Positions 6,500-10,348 of a stretch of DNA of 10,348 bases are shown in pieces (the stretch's first letter is position 1; each line of letters opens with the position of its first letter). The stretch is taken from NCBI GenBank assembly GCA_012840625.1, contig DUSB01000153.1, positions 1 to 10,348 of the forward strand, given 5' to 3'. The notes beneath the pieces are model-generated. The model did no database searches. It was not told the origin of the DNA and saw only the letters and a program-made list of their open reading frames with translations. Made by a program: the position numbers and the translations under genes. The DNA comes from Syntrophomonadaceae bacterium. GTDB taxonomy: Bacteria > Bacillota > Syntrophomonadia > Syntrophomonadales > Syntrophomonadaceae.

Positions 6500-6514
6500 G
6501 GCCGCGATCGCTTT

Positions 6515-6521
6515 GGAGGTG
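6515..6521 (+). promoter_or_regulatory. Shine-Dalgarno site deciding the pgk TTG start
   Basis: GGAGGTG lies 8 nt before the TTG at 6530. No ATG or GTG start is available in this frame near the expected N-terminus, so this strong site supports TTG initiation. Confidence 0.85.
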
Positions 6522-6529
6522 CAGATACA

Positions 6530-7705
6530 TTGAGAACAATTAGGGATGCAGATCTAACCGGCAAGCGGGTTTTGATGCGGGTTGATTTTAATGTACCCAT
6601 GGATGATGAAGGACATATTACCGATGATGCCCGCATTGTTGCTGCGTTGCCAACTATAAAATATATTCTGGACCAGGGTGGACAGCTTATCCTGATGAGT
6701 CATCTGGGACGACCGAAGGGAAAGCGTAATGAGAAGCTGAGTCTTCGCCCGGTGGCCAAACATCTGGAAAAGCTTTTAAATGAACCGGTTCAGATGGCTG
6801 ATGATTGTATTGGTCCTGCTGTTCACGAAGCACTGGATCATCTTAATTCGGGTCAGATTTTGATGCTGGAAAATGTTCGCTTTTATCCAGAGGAAGAGAA
6901 AAACGATCCTTCTTTTGCCGAATCTCTGGCCATGCTGGCTGATATCTATGTAAACGATGCCTTTGGCACCGCTCATCGTGCCCATGCTTCCACTGCAGGG
7001 GTAGCGGACTTTTTACCTACCTATGCTGGATTTTTACTGGAAAAAGAGGTGCAGATGCTGCGTCAGGTACTGGAAAATCCCGGCAGCCCCAAGATTGCCA
7101 TTATGGGCGGAGCCAAGATTAAGGACAAATTGGGTCTGGTTAAGAACTTTCTCAATAAAATGGATGTTTTATTGTTGGGAGGCGGTATGGCCAATACCTT
7201 CTTGAAAGCAAGCGGGATAGATATCGGTAAATCGCTTTATGAACCGGAGCTAATAGATCAGGCCCGGGAAATATTGCAGATGGCAGCGGAGCAGCAAAAA
7301 GAAATAATCCTGCCGGTGGATGTGGTAGTTACAGCTGAGATCGCTGACGGAGCCGAAGGCCAAATCGTAAACGTACATGAGGTGCCAGAGGATCAGATGA
7401 TTGTAGATATTGGCCCGGAAACGGTGGCTATATTCAGTCAGAAGATTGCTACCGCCCAAACTATCATCTGGAATGGGCCTCTGGGAGTTTATGAACAGGC
7501 TGCCTTTGCCCGGGGAACACAGGAGGTAGCTAAAGCGATTGCTAAAGCGCAGGCGATCAGTGTTATTGGTGGAGGAGATTCGGCCGCCGCTATTCATGAC
7601 CTGGGCTTAGAAAAGGAAGTTACTCATATTTCTACCGGTGGGGGAGCGACCCTGGAATTCCTGGAGGGCATTGAATTGCCAGGCGTAAAAGTTTGTGAAT
7701 CCTAG
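6530..7705 (+). CDS. pgk: phosphoglycerate kinase
   Basis: Transfers phosphate from 1,3-bisphosphoglycerate to ADP, giving 3-phosphoglycerate and ATP; cytosolic and reversible. At 391 residues it is a standard bacterial length. The substrate-binding N-terminal lobe has RVDFNVP (17-23), SHLGRPKG (57-64) and LENVRFYPEEEKND (113-126), with YVNDAFGTAHRAHAS (140-154). The nucleotide-binding C-terminal lobe has GGAKIKDKLG (193-202), LLLGGGMANTF (214-224), WNGPLGVYE (314-322), GGGDSAAA (347-354) and STGGGATLEFLEG (368-380). The start is TTG at 6530, supported by GGAGGTG 8 nt upstream and by the family N-terminus (TIRDADLTGKRV); the next Met is residue 16, inside the first conserved strand. It follows gap by 30 nt and precedes tpiA by 18 nt, all in one operon. 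Confidence 0.98.
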   Translation: MRTIRDADLTGKRVLMRVDFNVPMDDEGHITDDARIVAALPTIKYILDQGGQLILMSHLGRPKGKRNEKLSLRPVAKHLEKLLNEPVQMADDCIGPAVHEALDHLNSGQILMLENVRFYPEEEKNDPSFAESLAMLADIYVNDAFGTAHRAHASTAGVADFLPTYAGFLLEKEVQMLRQVLENPGSPKIAIMGGAKIKDKLGLVKNFLNKMDVLLLGGGMANTFLKASGIDIGKSLYEPELIDQAREILQMAAEQQKEIILPVDVVVTAEIADGAEGQIVNVHEVPEDQMIVDIGPETVAIFSQKIATAQTIIWNGPLGVYEQAAFARGTQEVAKAIAKAQAISVIGGGDSAAAIHDLGLEKEVTHISTGGGATLEFLEGIELPGVKVCES

Positions 7706-7712
7706 ATGTATT

Positions 7713-7720
7713 GAGGTGAT
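7713..7720 (+). promoter_or_regulatory. Shine-Dalgarno site deciding the tpiA GTG start
   Basis: GAGGTGAT ends 3 nt before the GTG at 7724, putting the GAGG core 7 nt from it. This favours the GTG over the in-frame ATG at 7739, which would remove the first conserved strand residues. Confidence 0.8.
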
Positions 7721-7723
7721 TAC

Positions 7724-8488
7724 GTGAGAAAGCACTTAATGGCAGCCAACTGGAAAATGAATAAAACCACCAGTGAAGCAGTTGCCTTTATCAATGAATT
7801 GCTGCCTCTGCTGGAGGGAGTCAAAGATACAGAAATCGTTATTTGTCCTCCGTTTACTCTTTTATCGGAGATGAAACGAACCCTAAAAGGGCATGATGAT
7901 ATTGAACTGGGAGCCCAGAATTTTTTCTGGGCCGAAAAAGGAGCTTATACCGGTGAAATATCAGCCGCTATGCTTAAAGATGTCGGCTGCAGTCATGTAA
8001 TTGTTGGTCATTCAGAGCGCCGTCATATTTTTGGCGAAAAAGATGATGATATTCATAAGAAAATCGATGCTGCCCTGGCAGCAGGACTTATTCCTATTTT
8101 GTGTGCAGGTGAGACCCTGGAAGAACGCGAGGCGGGGAAGGCTTTCAATGTAGTAGAAAAACAGCTGGAAAACGCTTTGCAGGGGCTTACTTTTAAAAAC
8201 CGCGGTCTGGTCATTGCCTATGAGCCGGTCTGGGCCATAGGTACCGGAATTAACGCTAAAGCGGCCGATGCACAGGAAATGCTATCTTTTATTCGTCAAT
8301 GGATCCGTAAAAAATATGGAGATCAATCGGCCGATACAATACCTATCCTGTATGGTGGCAGCGTAAAACCGGCCAATATAGATGAATTTATGGCAGAAGA
8401 AGACATCGATGGAGCTCTCATAGGTGGAGCCAGTTTGCATGCCGGAGATTTTGCCAGGATCGTGAGGTCAGGGAATGATGGCAAATAA
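7724..8488 (+). CDS. tpiA: triosephosphate isomerase
   Basis: Interconverts dihydroxyacetone phosphate and glyceraldehyde-3-phosphate, feeding gap. It is a TIM barrel of 254 residues, a usual bacterial length. Catalytic and binding residues are all visible: Asn9 and Lys11 in AANWKMNK, the electrophile His96 in IVGHSERRHIFGE, the base Glu167 in AYEPVWAIGTG (165-175, which runs into the flexible lid), and the phosphate-binding loops YGGSVKPANI (210-219) and GALIGGASL (230-238). The GTG start gives MRKHLMAANWKMNK, matching the family. Its last 14 nt overlap the start of gpmI, suggesting coupled translation. Nothing in the sequence suggests altered function. Confidence 0.98.
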   Translation: MRKHLMAANWKMNKTTSEAVAFINELLPLLEGVKDTEIVICPPFTLLSEMKRTLKGHDDIELGAQNFFWAEKGAYTGEISAAMLKDVGCSHVIVGHSERRHIFGEKDDDIHKKIDAALAAGLIPILCAGETLEEREAGKAFNVVEKQLENALQGLTFKNRGLVIAYEPVWAIGTGINAKAADAQEMLSFIRQWIRKKYGDQSADTIPILYGGSVKPANIDEFMAEEDIDGALIGGASLHAGDFARIVRSGNDGK

Positions 8489-10022
8489 ACCACTGGTACT
8501 TATGATTTTAGATGGATGGGGTGAACGTCCCGCCTGTCCTGATAATGCAATCAGCTGTGCTAACCCTGTTTATTTCCAGAGTTTGAAGCAGCAGTATCCG
8601 TATACCTCGCTCAGTTGTAGCGGTCTGGACGTCGGTTTACCCGAAGGGCAGATGGGTAATTCTGAAGTCGGGCATCTCAATCTGGGAGCCGGACGGATTG
8701 TTTATCAGGAAATTACCCGTATCAGCAAAGCCATAGAGGATGGCAGCTTCTTTCGTAATGCGGAGTTGCTGAATGCGATAAAGGCTGCCCAAGATAATGA
8801 TGGAGCCGTACATCTCCTGGGGCTTTTATCTGATGGTGGTGTACATAGCCTGCTCACCCATCTTTATGCCCTGCTGGAATTATGCAAGCAGCAGGGTATG
8901 GAAAAGGTGTATGTACATGGCTTTCTGGACGGGCGTGATGTGGCTCCTCAAAGTGCGATGGATTATATCAACCAGCTAGAAAAGAAAATGCAGGAAATAG
9001 GTGTAGGTCAAATTGCTACTCTGGGCGGGCGCTTTTATGGTATGGATCGCGATAAGCGCTGGGATAGAGTAGAACGCGCTTACAATGCTATGGTCTGTGG
9101 AGAGGGGATTAAAGCCGCTACCCCTCAAGCGGCCATACAAAACAGCTATGAAGCGCGGATAAGCGACGAATTTATTGAACCAGTGGTTATCGTAGATGCA
9201 GAAGGTAATCCCTTGGCTACGATTCAGGATGGGGACAGCGTAATATTTTTTAATTTCCGGGCTGATCGCGCACGGCAAATCAGCCATGCCTTTGTAGACA
9301 AAGATTTTAATGGTTTTAAGCGCTGTTACTGGCCAGCGGTTCATTACGTATTCATGACGGAATACGATGCAACACTGCCGGCCCCGGTAGCCTTTCCACC
9401 GCAGAATTTAAAGAACACTTTAGGAGAAGTCCTGGCCAGGTACGGACTGAGCCAGTTTCGCATTGCAGAAACGGAAAAATATGCTCATGTTACTTTTTTC
9501 TTTAACGGTGGTGTAGAGCAGCCCTATCAGGGTGAGGAACGGGTGCTTATTCCTTCGCCGCAGGTAAGCACCTATAATCTACAACCGGAGATGAGTGCCC
9601 GCGAAGTAACCGAGCGGCTATTAGAGGAAATACAAAAGGGAAAGCATGATCTGTATATCGTGAATTATGCCAATCCAGATATGGTCGGTCATACGGGGGT
9701 TCTGGAAGCAGCCATTGAGGCTGTTAATACCGTAGATGAAAGCATGCGTCAGGTGGTGGAATATGTGCGGCAGAAAGGGGGAACCGTTCTGATTACAGCT
9801 GATCATGGCAATGTTGAAGAAATGATAGACCCGGAAACCGGGGTCTCCTTTACAGCTCATACCACCAATCGGGTTCCTTTTATTCTGGTGTCAGATTCCT
9901 ACCGGAATGTGAAACTGAGAGATAATGGTTCTTTACAGGATGTGGCGCCGACGATTCTGGATTTATTAAACATTCCCATTCCCGAAGAAATGACTGGAAA
10001 AAGCCTGCTTGAAAAAAGTTAA
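8475..10022 (+). CDS. gpmI: 2,3-bisphosphoglycerate-independent phosphoglycerate mutase
   Basis: Converts 3-phosphoglycerate to 2-phosphoglycerate through a phosphoserine enzyme, using two divalent metals (Mn in bacilli). At 515 residues it is the usual size. The alkaline-phosphatase-like phosphatase domain is split around the transferase domain. Numbering from 8475, visible elements are ILDGWGE with Asp13, MGNSEVGHLNLG with nucleophile Ser63, GGVH with His124, DGRDVAP (152-158), GGRFYGMDRDKRW (184-196), FNFRADRARQ (259-268), ETEKYAH with Lys335, NPDMVGHTG (Asp402, His406), TADHGN (Asp443, His444) and AHTTNRVP (His462). Adjacent ATGs at 8475 and 8478 are both possible starts; the first overlaps tpiA by 14 nt with GAGG 7 nt upstream. 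GGVHSL replaces the common GGVHSH at residue 126. No terminator follows, so read-through into eno is likely. Confidence 0.97.
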   Translation: MMANKPLVLMILDGWGERPACPDNAISCANPVYFQSLKQQYPYTSLSCSGLDVGLPEGQMGNSEVGHLNLGAGRIVYQEITRISKAIEDGSFFRNAELLNAIKAAQDNDGAVHLLGLLSDGGVHSLLTHLYALLELCKQQGMEKVYVHGFLDGRDVAPQSAMDYINQLEKKMQEIGVGQIATLGGRFYGMDRDKRWDRVERAYNAMVCGEGIKAATPQAAIQNSYEARISDEFIEPVVIVDAEGNPLATIQDGDSVIFFNFRADRARQISHAFVDKDFNGFKRCYWPAVHYVFMTEYDATLPAPVAFPPQNLKNTLGEVLARYGLSQFRIAETEKYAHVTFFFNGGVEQPYQGEERVLIPSPQVSTYNLQPEMSAREVTERLLEEIQKGKHDLYIVNYANPDMVGHTGVLEAAIEAVNTVDESMRQVVEYVRQKGGTVLITADHGNVEEMIDPETGVSFTAHTTNRVPFILVSDSYRNVKLRDNGSLQDVAPTILDLLNIPIPEEMTGKSLLEKS

Positions 10023-10070
10023 AAGTCATAAATTTACGTATTTAAATTAGGTTAAAAAGGGAACTCGTAA

Positions 10071-10076
10071 TATAAT
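10071..10076 (+). promoter_or_regulatory. candidate internal promoter for eno (-10 box)
   Basis: A perfect TATAAT lies in the 75-nt AT-rich gpmI-eno gap (10023-10097). A -35 is weak: TTAGGT at 10047-10052 with an 18-nt spacer is the best I see. Transcription would start near 10083 and give a leader of about 15 nt beginning at the ribosome site AAGGAG (10085-10090). The gap holds no convincing terminator, so this would add to read-through from the operon promoter. Moderate to low confidence without a good -35. Confidence 0.45.
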
Positions 10077-10097
10077 GTATTAGGAAGGAGATTCAGG

Positions 10098-10348
10098 ATG
10101 AGTATCATCATCGATGTATATGGACGCGAGGTTCTGGATTCGCGGGGCAACCCTACTGTAGAGGTTGAAGTGGTTCTGGAAGATGGAACCATTGGTACAG
10201 CAATTGTTCCCTCCGGCGCCTCTACCGGAGCTCATGAAGCGGTTGAATTAAGAGATGGAGATCCCCAGCGCTACGGAGGCAAAGGGGTTTTAAAAGCGGT
10301 TGAGAATGTAAATCAGCTTATTGCACCCGAGATTATAGGTATGGATGC
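10098..10348 (+). CDS. eno: enolase, 3'-truncated by the window
   Basis: Phosphopyruvate hydratase, which converts 2-phosphoglycerate to phosphoenolpyruvate with Mg; cytosolic. Only the first 83 complete codons of an enzyme normally about 425-435 residues long are visible. The N-terminal domain is clear: REVLDSRGNPTVEVEV (10-25), PSGASTGAHEAVELRD (38-53), with the mobile active-site loop around Ser42, then YGGKGVLKAVENVN (59-72). AAGGAG (10085-10090) lies 7 nt before the ATG. The catalytic Lys and metal ligands lie beyond the window end. It is the last gene seen in the gap-pgk-tpiA-gpmI-eno order, which matches Bacillus. It may have its own promoter in the preceding gap. Confidence 0.97.
   Translation, partial: MSIIIDVYGREVLDSRGNPTVEVEVVLEDGTIGTAIVPSGASTGAHEAVELRDGDPQRYGGKGVLKAVENVNQLIAPEIIGMD

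Noticed and set aside
6504..6511. GCGATCGC, the HIP1-like palindrome, in the gap-pgk gap
   Set aside because: A single copy in an intergenic region; the cyanobacterial HIP1 signal is defined by high frequency. Probably chance.
10031..10048. AATTT/AAATT inverted repeat after gpmI as a terminator
   Set aside because: Five AT pairs with a long loop and no T-run; not stable enough.

Overview
The window is a dense, single-direction block of bacterial housekeeping genes, all on the + strand, from what looks like a low-to-moderate GC member of the Bacillota (Clostridia). The evidence is the rapZ-yvcK-whiA trio, a CggR-led gap-pgk-tpiA-gpmI-eno operon, strong GGAGG-type Shine-Dalgarno sites, and TTG and GTG starts. 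The protein sequences and the rpoN-cggR adjacency recall Syntrophomonadaceae-like clostridia. That placement is from memory, not from a search.

Region 1 (1-2760) holds the 3' part of rapZ (its start lies before the window), yvcK and whiA. They are packed as one transcription unit: rapZ and yvcK share one base, and whiA follows 38 nt later. Region 2 (2761-4260) is a 114-nt gap with two small hairpins, followed by rpoN, the gene for sigma-54. Region 3 (4261-4458) is the control region of the glycolytic operon. It contains a 64-bp dyad carrying an extended -10 element in each outward direction, a T8 tract, a CggR-type operator built from half-sites every 19 bp, and a possible 9-codon leader ORF whose stop overlaps the cggR ATG. 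Region 4 (4459-10348) is cggR-gap-pgk-tpiA-gpmI, then a 75-nt gap with a candidate internal promoter, then the first 83 codons of eno, cut by the window end.

Functionally, gap, pgk, tpiA, gpmI and eno cover the triose-phosphate part of glycolysis down to phosphoenolpyruvate. All are reversible and serve gluconeogenesis as well. CggR is expected to repress the operon until fructose-1,6-bisphosphate accumulates. YvcK, upstream, is known in Bacillus to be needed on gluconeogenic carbon sources, so two carbon-flux control modules lie side by side. No gene is clearly broken, and I see no mobile element, CRISPR, tRNA or rRNA. I found no wholly new system. The points worth a second look are concentrated in the cggR control region.
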